DNA of 14,021 bases from NCBI GenBank assembly GCA_036557185.1, contig DATBHZ010000068.1:1-14021 (forward strand). Reading direction: 5' to 3'. Origin of the DNA: DATBHZ01 sp036557185 (GTDB lineage: Bacteria; Actinomycetota; Acidimicrobiia; IMCC26256; JAENVU01). The notes under the pieces are model-generated. The model searched no databases and had not been told where the DNA came from. It was given only the letters and a program-made list of their open reading frames with translations. This document shows, piece by piece, positions 6,303 to 12,160 of this stretch. The first letter of the stretch is position 1. Each line of letters begins with the position of its first letter. The position numbers were made by a program, and so were the translations under genes.

Positions 6303-6722
6303 CTACTCGCCGAGCAGCTGCACGACGACCTTGCGGCTCCGGGGCCGGTCGTCGAAGTCCACGCACACGATCTTCTGCCAGACGCCGAGCACCAGCTCGC
6401 CTCGGGAGAACGGGATCGTCACCGACGGCCCGATGAGTGCTGCCCGTGCATGGGAATGGCCGTTGGTGTCGGCGTTGCGGGAGTTGTGCTCCCACGGATC
6501 CGACTCCGGCGCGAGGCGCTCGAGCACGGTGTTCAGGTCGGCGTTGCACCCGGGCTCGAACTCGATCGTCGTCATCCCGCACGTCGAGTGCGCCACGAAG
6601 ACCGTGCACAGCCCGTCGTGAAGGCCCTGGTTGTCGACGCACTTCTGCGCGAACGCGGTGAGATCGACCACCTCTCCGTCGCCCTGGGTGTCGAGGGTCA
6701 GCTCGTCGTAGCGGGCTTGCAT
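6303..6722 (-). CDS. yjbQ: YjbQ/UPF0047 family protein (secondary thiamine-phosphate synthase-type enzyme)
   Basis: The 139-residue length and motifs fit the YjbQ/UPF0047 family. Visible landmarks are FVAHSTCGMTTIE (42-54, with His45), NGHSHARAALIGPSVTIP (87-104, with His89 and His91), the LGVWQKI strand (112-118) and the terminal FDDRPRSRKVVVQ (123-135). Family members are small trimeric proteins with a metal-like His pocket. E. coli YjbQ has weak thiamine-phosphate synthase activity in vitro, but the physiological role is not settled. The ATG at 6722 is nine bases after a TAGGAT -10 box on the reverse strand, and no Shine-Dalgarno is evident. It is divergent from the small Cys-rich gene at 6850 and convergent with the zinc-ribbon gene ending at 6294. 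No thiamine genes accompany it here. Confidence 0.93.
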   Translation of the reverse strand: MQARYDELTLDTQGDGEVVDLTAFAQKCVDNQGLHDGLCTVFVAHSTCGMTTIEFEPGCNADLNTVLERLAPESDPWEHNSRNADTNGHSHARAALIGPSVTIPFSRGELVLGVWQKIVCVDFDDRPRSRKVVVQLLGE

Positions 6723-6731
6723 GCGAGCCCG

Positions 6732-6737
6732 ATCCTA
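6732..6737 (-). promoter_or_regulatory. -10 box (TAGGAT) of the yjbQ-type gene
   Basis: TAGGAT on the reverse strand fits TAnnnT and lies nine bases before the ATG at 6722. The complement of this box is part of a wider dyad, CCTACC (6734-6739) with GGTAGG (6755-6760), around an inner GGTGCACC (6743-6750). Confidence 0.5.
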
Positions 6738-6788
6738 CCGGTGGTGCACCTGGGGGTAGGAACGCCCGGGAGCGGCAGGTCAGGGCGG

Positions 6789-6813
6789 GCCGGGGTTGTT
6801 GTCACACCCCGGC
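6789..6813 (+). repeat. 8-bp perfect inverted repeat (GCCGGGGT-N9-ACCCCGGC)
   Basis: The arms 6789-6796 and 6806-6813 pair perfectly across a nine-base spacer, 36 bases before the start codon at 6850. No T-run follows. It could be an operator or a leader hairpin for the small Cys-rich gene. Confidence 0.4.
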
Positions 6814-6827
6814 GCGATCCTCCGACG

Positions 6828-6839
6828 AGGAGAAGGGGG
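6828..6839 (+). promoter_or_regulatory. Purine-rich ribosome binding region before the gene at 6850
   Basis: AGGAGAAGGGGG is the only strong Shine-Dalgarno-like sequence in the window. The AAGGGGG part ends ten bases before the ATG at 6850. It decides that start against an upstream in-frame TTG at 6796 and indicates a leadered mRNA, unlike most neighbours. Confidence 0.6.
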
Positions 6840-6849
6840 ACTCGTCAGC

Positions 6850-7116
6850 ATGACCGACCGGGAAGACCAGGATCACGGGAACCTCGGGTGCAACCCGGGT
6901 GACCACGAGACCAGCAGCCGAGACACCGGCTACACCATCGATTGCGCCAGCTGCGTGATGCACGACACGGCAGCGTGCGACGACTGCATCGTGTCGTTCA
7001 TCGTTACACGCGAGCCGGGCGATGCGGTCGTGATCGACGTCGCGGAGGAGCGAGCGGTCCGTTGGTTCCAGAGCGCGGGACTCGTCCCGTCGCTCCGGCA
7101 CGTCAGTCGTCTTTGA
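6850..7116 (+). CDS. Small Cys-rich protein of unknown function (CxxC-x7-CxxC)
   Basis: The 88-residue protein has a tight four-Cys motif, Cys32-Ala-Ser-Cys35 and Cys43-Asp-Asp-Cys46, suited to zinc or an Fe-S cluster, with an extra Cys14 in the polar N-terminal tail. After the motif comes CIVSFIVTREPGDAVVID, then a helix (AEERAVRWFQSAG, 65-77) and LVPSLRH (78-84). Comparable short proteins with this Cys pattern followed by an AEERAVR-type helix occur in other actinobacteria as hypotheticals, from memory; no function is known to me. The start is fixed by a strong Shine-Dalgarno. The gene is divergent from the yjbQ-type gene. Its last 14 bases overlap, tail to tail, the small zinc-ribbon gene on the other strand. 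Confidence 0.75.
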   Translation: MTDREDQDHGNLGCNPGDHETSSRDTGYTIDCASCVMHDTAACDDCIVSFIVTREPGDAVVIDVAEERAVRWFQSAGLVPSLRHVSRL

Positions 7117-7285
7117 GCGCAACCGCGTTGGGCGTGACGTTCATCTTCGGCGTGTAGCTCTCGGCCTCGACATCGCGCGCCGCGTGCGGGAACTTCGCGT
7201 GCAGGGTCTCGACGCAGCTCGGGCACGTCCCGGCGAACCGCATCTCGGCAACTTCCCCGCACCGCATGCACGTCAGCATCGACAT
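7103..7285 (-). CDS. 60-residue zinc-ribbon protein of unknown function
   Basis: The product has Cys6-Met-Arg-Cys9 and Cys21-Pro-Ser-Cys24, a minimal zinc ribbon, then a short helix (VETLHAKFPHAARDVEAES) and a distinctive C-terminus, YTPKMNVTPNAVALKDD (44-60). That ending resembles small conserved actinobacterial hypotheticals, as far as I recall; no function is assigned. The ATG at 7285 has a GAGG five bases before it on the reverse strand; an ATG two codons in (7279) is an alternative. It lies 27 bases downstream of the P450 stop codon on the same strand, so the two probably form an operon. Its 3' end overlaps the convergent Cys-rich gene by 14 bases. A role as electron carrier for the P450 is unlikely, since a CxxC pair at this spacing fits zinc better than a ferredoxin cluster. 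Confidence 0.75.
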   Translation of the reverse strand: MSMLTCMRCGEVAEMRFAGTCPSCVETLHAKFPHAARDVEAESYTPKMNVTPNAVALKDD

Positions 7286-7312
7286 CGCAGCCTCACTCGT
7301 CGTGTCTCGTCG

Positions 7313-8560
7313 TCAGTTCCAGACGACCGGAAGGGCCATCGGGGCGCGGAACACGACCCCGGAGATCGAAGGTACCTCGGCGGCGGGGTCGGCACGGAGA
7401 CCCGGCAGGCGATCGAGCAGCTTGCTGATCACAACGCGCGTCTCGAGGCGAGCGAGGTGCATGCCGAGGCACATGTGCGGTCCGAACGCGAACGCGAGGT
7501 GCTGCTTCGGCGGCCGGGAGATGTCGAAGCGCTCGGGGTCGGTCCAGTAGCGCTCGTCGTGGTTGGCCGATCCCATGTTGACGATGACCATCGAGCCGGC
7601 CGGGATCTCAACGCCCTCGACCACGGTGTCGCGCGTCGCCCTCCGAGGGATCTGGAGCAGCGGCGGCTCCCAACGCAGCCCTTCCTCGATTGCCTGCGGC
7701 ATCAGCGCGCGGTCGCTCCGGAGCGCGTCGAGCTGGTCGGAGTTCGTCAGCAGCCCGACCAGGAGATTGCTCGACGACCGGTAGGTCGTCTCGGCTCCGG
7801 CCGGGAGCAGCAGACGCAGGAACGCGAAGATCTCTTCGTCGGTGAGGTGCTGGCCGTCGAGCTCGGCCGCCGCGAGCATGCTCATCAAGTCGTCCGCGGG
7901 TGCCGCTCTGCGCTCGCGGAGGATGCCGCCGAAGTACTCGCCAAGTGCCCGCGAGGCCGCGAGCCCGCGCTCCATGTCGAACCCGACGCTGATGATCTCC
8001 ACCGCGAGGCGGTGGAACTCCGGCACGTCCTCCCGCGGCAGCCCGAGCAGGCGTGCAATGACATTGACGGGGAACGGGAACGTCAGCTCCCGGACGAGCT
8101 CCGCGTGGCCGCGGTCCTCGAACGCGTCGATGTGCTCGTCGACGATCGGTGCGATCGCCTCGACCTCCCAGCGCTCCAGCGTGGTGCGGCTGAACGCCTG
8201 CTGGACGATCGCCCGATACGTGTGGTGCTCGGGCTCGTCCATCTCGAGGATCGTGTGGCCCATCACCGGGCCCATGAAGTCCTCGTACGACCTGGAGGAG
8301 AACGTCTCGTTATCGCGCAGGACCTGTTGCACGGCATCGAAGCCGTACGCGATGAACAGGGCCGGAACGTTGCCGAAGTTCTCGACGCTGGCGAACTCGA
8401 TCTCCGCCGAGTCGAGGACGATCTCCTCGCGCAGCACGGCTCCTCGGGCGCGTGCGAGCGCGAAGTCCGGGTAGGGGTTCTCGATCACCCCGATACCGGC
8501 CGCCATGTTGAACTGCTCGAAGGGGTCGAGCTCGGCGTCGTCGGAAGCTGTCGGAGGCAT
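7313..8560 (-). CDS. Cytochrome P450
   Basis: The 415-residue soluble bacterial P450 is a haem-thiolate monooxygenase that needs an external ferredoxin/reductase, neither of which is encoded in the window. Landmarks are the I-helix oxygen-activating AGAETT (254-259), the ExxR of EGLR (293-296), PERF (342-345) and the haem loop FGPHMCLG (359-366) with the proximal ligand Cys364. DEPEHHTYRAIVQQAFS (108-124) is the usual C-helix region. The first 55 residues include no membrane anchor. The subfamily and substrate cannot be assigned; the neighbourhood of acyl-CoA genes makes a lipid, sterol or terpene substrate plausible. ATG 8560 is preferred over the in-frame GTG at 8566, because a TATCGT -10 box (8574-8569) lies eight bases before the ATG but only two before the GTG. 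A 15-bp palindrome over this promoter suggests a dedicated repressor. Confidence 0.95.
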   Translation of the reverse strand: MPPTASDDAELDPFEQFNMAAGIGVIENPYPDFALARARGAVLREEIVLDSAEIEFASVENFGNVPALFIAYGFDAVQQVLRDNETFSSRSYEDFMGPVMGHTILEMDEPEHHTYRAIVQQAFSRTTLERWEVEAIAPIVDEHIDAFEDRGHAELVRELTFPFPVNVIARLLGLPREDVPEFHRLAVEIISVGFDMERGLAASRALGEYFGGILRERRAAPADDLMSMLAAAELDGQHLTDEEIFAFLRLLLPAGAETTYRSSSNLLVGLLTNSDQLDALRSDRALMPQAIEEGLRWEPPLLQIPRRATRDTVVEGVEIPAGSMVIVNMGSANHDERYWTDPERFDISRPPKQHLAFAFGPHMCLGMHLARLETRVVISKLLDRLPGLRADPAAEVPSISGVVFRAPMALPVVWN

Positions 8561-8573
8561 CGTCACTGACGAT
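8559..8573. promoter_or_regulatory. 15-bp perfect palindrome over the P450 promoter (operator candidate)
   Basis: ATCGTCACTGACGAT has two perfect 7-bp arms around a central C. It covers most of the reverse-strand -10 box, the expected transcript start and the first bases of the P450 start codon, a position where a dimeric repressor would block transcription. The regulator is not encoded in the window. Confidence 0.55.
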
Positions 8574-8578
8574 AGCGT
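8569..8578. promoter_or_regulatory. Overlapping divergent -10 boxes for P450 (TATCGT) and doxX (TAGCGT)
   Basis: On the reverse strand TATCGT occupies 8574-8569, eight bases before the P450 ATG. On the forward strand TAGCGT occupies 8573-8578 and would start a doxX transcript near 8585 with a leader of about 32 bases. The two boxes share two base pairs. The reverse box is the better supported. Confidence 0.45.
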
Positions 8579-8616
8579 CGGCCCGTTGGAGCCGCGGCGG
8601 AAGCGAACTGGGTGAC

Positions 8617-9135
8617 ATGAGCGACGGTGTGAATCTCGGGTTGCTGATCCTCAGGGTGTCGGTGGGGATCGTGATGATCGCCCACGGGTACAACCACGTG
8701 TTCCGCGGCGGCAAGATCAAGGGCACCGCCGGATGGTTCGCGAGCCTCGGGATGAAGCCCGGGGTCCTCCACGCGTGGCTGGCCAGCCTTACCGAGCTCG
8801 GTGCCGGCGTGCTGCTCCTCCTCGGGCTGCTGACACCGCTCGCGGCGGCCGGTGTCGTCGGCGTGATGCTCGTGGCGCTCATCATCAACCACTTGAAGAA
8901 CGGCTTCTTCATCTTCCGGCCGGGCGAGGGCTACGAGTACGTGATGACGCTCTGTCTCGTCGGTTTCGCGATCGCAGCGCTCGGTGCAGGGGAGTGGTCG
9001 CTCGACCACGCCTTCGGCATCGACTGGACCGGATGGACGGGGCTGCTCATAGCGGCGATCGCAGGTGGCGGCGGCGCACTCCTCCTGCTCGCCGTGTTCT
9101 GGCGCCGGGAGGCGAAGGCCGCCTCAACCGGCTGA
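8617..9135 (+). CDS. DoxX-family membrane protein
   Basis: The 172-residue protein fits the DoxX family of small four-helix membrane proteins; members have been linked to quinol oxidation, thiosulfate:quinone oxidoreductase and redox stress complexes, but most are uncharacterised. Membrane segments are predicted at about 6-26, 50-71, 74-93, 107-124 and an extra C-terminal one at 140-161. Typical family features are LRVSVGIVMIAHGYNHVF (12-29), a loop with GTAGWFASLGM (36-46), and the LASLTELGAGVLLLLGL helix (55-71) with an in-membrane Glu60. The ATG at 8617 follows a weak GGGTGAC. The gene is divergent from the P450 and may share its control region. Its 3' end overlaps the fused ETF gene by 12 bases, tail to tail. 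Confidence 0.88.
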   Translation: MSDGVNLGLLILRVSVGIVMIAHGYNHVFRGGKIKGTAGWFASLGMKPGVLHAWLASLTELGAGVLLLLGLLTPLAAAGVVGVMLVALIINHLKNGFFIFRPGEGYEYVMTLCLVGFAIAALGAGEWSLDHAFGIDWTGWTGLLIAAIAGGGGALLLLAVFWRREAKAASTG

Positions 9136-10914
9136 GCCGGCGCGCGCCTTCTCGATCGCCTCGACCAGGAGAGGGAGCGCGGCTCGCCAGTCGGCGACGA
9201 TCCCGACGTCTGCTCCCTGGAAGACGAGCGCGTCGGGCGCGCTGTTCACGGCGATGACCGTCTCGGCCGCGCGCACACCGATCATGTGATTGAACTTCCC
9301 GCTTGCGCCGATCGAGACGTAGATGCGCGGCGTGATGCTCCTGCCCGTGATCCCGACCTGGCGCGAACGGGGCATCCATCCCTTGTCGGTGACCTTGCGC
9401 GTCGCGGCGAGCTCGGCCCCGAGTGCCTCGGCGAGCGGCTGGAGCGCCGGGTATTCGTCGGGAGGTACCGCTTGGCCGACACCGATGACGGCGCTCGCCT
9501 CGGCGAGCACGTCGATGTCGTCGTCGCGAGTGCGCGCCAGGATCTCGACGCGGCCGCGAGTGCTCCAATCCTGCGCGGTGACGGCGGCCGTGTGCGTGCG
9601 CGGCGCGAAGTGCGGAAGCATCCCCGGTCGGACGGTGGCCATCTGGATCGGTGACGCCGCACTGATCGCGGCGATGAGCTGCCCGCCGAACGCGGGCTTC
9701 CACGCGAGGAGCCGGTCGCCGTCGAGCTCGAGGTCGATCGCGTCACCGGTGAGGCCTGCCTCGAGCGCGGCAGCAGCGCGCGAAGCGACCTCGCGTCCCC
9801 ACGCGGTGCTGGGCGCGATGATCGCCCACGGCTCGGCGACGGTTGCCCAGCCGACGACGGCTCGCGCGATGTCCTCCTCGACCAGTGCGCCATCGGCTGC
9901 AACGACCTCGTCCGCGCCCCAGCTCCCGAGCTCGCGCGGATCGGCGTCGCCGGTTACGAATCCGGTCACCCGGGCTCCGTCGATCTGCGCGGCGGCGCCG
10001 AGCAGCTCCCGCGTGAGCGCTGCGCGCGAGGGTTCGACCAGCACGGCGATTGTCCGGGTGGCGTCGACGCGCGACGCGGGGACGACACCGCCCATCCCGG
10101 GCCCGTCGCCGGCATCGTCCAGGGCACTGCGTTCGATCAGCAGGTCGACCGCGCGCGCGACCTGCACGTCGATCGGGTCGTCCGGGTCGGTCAACCGGAG
10201 TCGTGCGGACTCGATGACGCGCACCGGCCCCACCGAGGTGGGGCTCGCGGCGGTGCCCCAGCGGCCGTGCCCGAGATCCGCCGCGGTGACAAGCGTGATG
10301 AGCTCCGGATCGACGGCCGCTCTTCCTTCGGGATCGACCTTGCACGGGTCGATCAGCCGCTCGGCGGTCGAGAGCACAGCGGGGAGCGCGACGCGCGCCT
10401 GCATCCAGCCGTCGTCGTGCTCGCACCGCACGTCTGCGATGCGATCGCTGACCGAGAGGTGACGAACGCCGGTGGCGAACGGCAGGTCGAGGAGCTCCGC
10501 CAGTTCGGGGCCGACCTGTCCGGTGTCGGCGTCGACGGAGTTCCGTCCGGTGAGGACGAGATCGAATTCGCCTTCCCGCTCGAGGGCGCGTGCGAGGGCC
10601 TTCGCGGTCGCCAGCGTGTCGGATCCCGCGAACGCCTGGTCCGACACCAGGACACCGCGGATCGAGACACCGCGTTCGATGCCCCAGGCGATCGCCTCGC
10701 GCAGCGTGTCGTCCGCGGTGGAAGGCCCGAGCGTGAGGACGACGACCTCGCCGCCGTGCTCGGCCGCAAGGTGCACGGCCTCCGCGACCGCGCGTCGGCA
10801 ATAGGGGTTCATCTCGAGGTCGAGGCCCTCGCGCACGAGCCTCCCGTCCGCGCCGAGCGTCATCTCGTCGAAGGCCGGGATCTGCTTGACGAGGGCCGCG
10901 ATCCGGAGGCTCAT
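9124..10914 (-). CDS. Single-chain electron transfer flavoprotein, EtfB-EtfA fusion
   Basis: One uninterrupted 596-residue frame contains both ETF subunits, normally two proteins. Residues 1 to about 262 are EtfB: LVKQIPAFDEMTL (8-20), MNPYCRRAVAEA (35-46), the nucleotide loop GRNSVDADTGQVGP (123-136) and RVALPAVLSTAERL (174-187). A Gly/Pro/Asp-rich linker (about 265-287) leads into EtfA (288-596). EtfA shows STAWGREVASRAAAALEAGLTGD (369-391), TVRPGM (427-432, with the conserved flavin-contacting Arg429), RQVGITGRS (518-526), IYVSIGASG then KFNHMIG (531-546), and VIAVN (553-557). ETF carries electrons from acyl-CoA dehydrogenases to ETF:quinone oxidoreductase. Where most EtfB proteins have the partner-docking LPNIMKAKK-type loop, this one has VDPELITLVTAADLG (201-215). 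ATG 10914 is chosen from a TAGCTT -10 box seven bases upstream; the frame is open further but would run over the divergent thiolase gene. Confidence 0.93.
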   Translation of the reverse strand: MSLRIAALVKQIPAFDEMTLGADGRLVREGLDLEMNPYCRRAVAEAVHLAAEHGGEVVVLTLGPSTADDTLREAIAWGIERGVSIRGVLVSDQAFAGSDTLATAKALARALEREGEFDLVLTGRNSVDADTGQVGPELAELLDLPFATGVRHLSVSDRIADVRCEHDDGWMQARVALPAVLSTAERLIDPCKVDPEGRAAVDPELITLVTAADLGHGRWGTAASPTSVGPVRVIESARLRLTDPDDPIDVQVARAVDLLIERSALDDAGDGPGMGGVVPASRVDATRTIAVLVEPSRAALTRELLGAAAQIDGARVTGFVTGDADPRELGSWGADEVVAADGALVEEDIARAVVGWATVAEPWAIIAPSTAWGREVASRAAAALEAGLTGDAIDLELDGDRLLAWKPAFGGQLIAAISAASPIQMATVRPGMLPHFAPRTHTAAVTAQDWSTRGRVEILARTRDDDIDVLAEASAVIGVGQAVPPDEYPALQPLAEALGAELAATRKVTDKGWMPRSRQVGITGRSITPRIYVSIGASGKFNHMIGVRAAETVIAVNSAPDALVFQGADVGIVADWRAALPLLVEAIEKARAGSAG

Positions 10915-10921
10915 CGTGCCC

Positions 10922-10927
10922 AAGCTA
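10922..10927 (-). promoter_or_regulatory. -10 box (TAGCTT) of the fused ETF gene
   Basis: On the reverse strand TAGCTT fits TAnnnT and ends seven bases before the ATG at 10914, consistent with a leaderless transcript. No Shine-Dalgarno is present. Confidence 0.5.
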
Positions 10928-10945
10928 GTGGGATTTCGCTCTTTG

Positions 10946-10961
10946 CTGACTAACGTGTCAG
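10946..10961 (+). promoter_or_regulatory. Thiolase -10 box (TAACGT) bracketed by a CTGAC/GTCAG dyad
   Basis: TAACGT (10951-10956) fits TAnnnT and ends nine bases before the thiolase ATG at 10966. It is flanked exactly by the inverted repeat CTGAC (10946-10950) and GTCAG (10957-10961). A dimeric repressor bound here would cover the -10 box. The five-base arms are short, so the operator call is tentative. Confidence 0.45.
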
Positions 10962-10965
10962 GTCC

Positions 10966-12153
10966 ATGGCAGCGCGCGAAGCAGTCATCGTCGACACCCT
11001 CCGGACACCGATCGGCAAGCGCAAGGGCCGCCTGGCCGGCTGGCATCCGACGGACCTGTTGGGCTTCACGCTGCGAGGCCTGCTCGAGCGCACGCGAGTT
11101 GATCCGGGAACGATCGACGACGTGGTCGGCGGATGCGTGACCCAGTCTGGTGAACAGGGTTGCAACGTGACGCGTAATGCATGGGTCGCGGGCGGGCTGC
11201 CGTGGCACGTTCCGGCGACGAGCGTCGACAGGCAGTGCGGCTCCTCGCAACAGGCAGCGCACTTCGTCGCGCAGGGCGTGATCGCAGGCGCGTACGACCT
11301 CGCGATCGCGTGCGGCGTGGAGTCGATGACGCGCGCGCCGATGTCGACGAACGCACGCGGCGGGACGGGTCCGTTCTCACAGGCGTTCCTGCGCGAGACG
11401 AACAACACGCTGGGCATCCAGTTCTGGGTCGCGCAGGTCCTCGCCGACAAGTTCGGTGTCACCCGCGACGAGATGGACTCGTTCGCGCTCGAGAGCCATC
11501 GCCGCGCAGCGCAGAACACGGACGACGGCTTCTTCGAGCGCGAGATCCTGCCCGTGCCGATTCGCGACGCGGAAGGTCGCGAGACGGGCGAGATCATGAC
11601 CACCGACGAGGGCATTCGGCGCGGCGGGACCATGGAGTCCATGGCGGCCCTCCAGCCTGCGTGGGAATCGGCCGACCAGCCGGCGCCGGACATCACCGCT
11701 GGGAACTCGTCGCAGATGAGCGACGGTGCGTCGGCGATGCTCATCGCCGATCGTGGGACGGCGGAGAAGCTCGGACTCCCTGTCCGGGCGCGCTTCGTGC
11801 ACTTCGCTGTCGCGGCGGAGGATCCGGTCCTCGTGCTCTCGGCGCCGAACCCCGTGACGCGCAAGCTGCTGGCGCGCACGGGGATGAAGGTCGACGAATT
11901 CGACGCCGTGGAGTGCAACGAGGCCTTCGCGGCGATCACCTTGATGTGGGCCAAGGAGTTCGACCCGGACATGGCCAAGCTCAACCCGCGCGGTGGCGCG
12001 ATCGCGCTCGGCCACCCACTCGGCGCGAGCGGTGTGCGGCTCATGACGACGATGCTCAACCACCTCGAGGCAAGCGGCGGGCGCTTCGGCTTCCAGACGA
12101 TGTGCGAGGGTGGCGGACAGGCGAACGCGACGGTGATCGAGCGGCTGCCTTGA
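10966..12153 (+). CDS. Thiolase (acetyl-CoA C-acyltransferase)
   Basis: The 395-residue enzyme has the full thiolase active site: nucleophile Cys91 in VDRQCGSSQQA, NEAFA (318-322), His350 in GHPLGASG and the acid/base Cys380 in CEGGGQANA. Thiolases of this length either cleave 3-ketoacyl-CoA at the end of a beta-oxidation cycle or condense acetyl-CoA. The neighbouring ETF and the acyl-CoA dehydrogenase upstream make the degradative role more likely. MSTNARG at 127-133 falls in the substrate loop region. The segment GGTMESMAALQPAW (224-237) is the usual loop-domain signature. The gene is divergent from the fused ETF with 51 bases between start codons, and 7 bases separate its stop from the downstream permease gene, so the three genes to the right form one transcription unit. 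Exact chain-length specificity is unknown. Confidence 0.95.
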   Translation: MAAREAVIVDTLRTPIGKRKGRLAGWHPTDLLGFTLRGLLERTRVDPGTIDDVVGGCVTQSGEQGCNVTRNAWVAGGLPWHVPATSVDRQCGSSQQAAHFVAQGVIAGAYDLAIACGVESMTRAPMSTNARGGTGPFSQAFLRETNNTLGIQFWVAQVLADKFGVTRDEMDSFALESHRRAAQNTDDGFFEREILPVPIRDAEGRETGEIMTTDEGIRRGGTMESMAALQPAWESADQPAPDITAGNSSQMSDGASAMLIADRGTAEKLGLPVRARFVHFAVAAEDPVLVLSAPNPVTRKLLARTGMKVDEFDAVECNEAFAAITLMWAKEFDPDMAKLNPRGGAIALGHPLGASGVRLMTTMLNHLEASGGRFGFQTMCEGGGQANATVIERLP

Positions 12154-12160
12154 TTCGCTC

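Noticed and set aside
8561..8566. GTG at 8566 as the P450 start
   Set aside because: It lies two bases from the -10 box, too close for transcription to include it; ATG 8560 fits leaderless spacing.
10915..11262. 116-residue N-terminal extension of the fused ETF
   Set aside because: It overlaps the thiolase coding sequence and promoter; EtfB proteins start at MSLRIAALVKQ as here.
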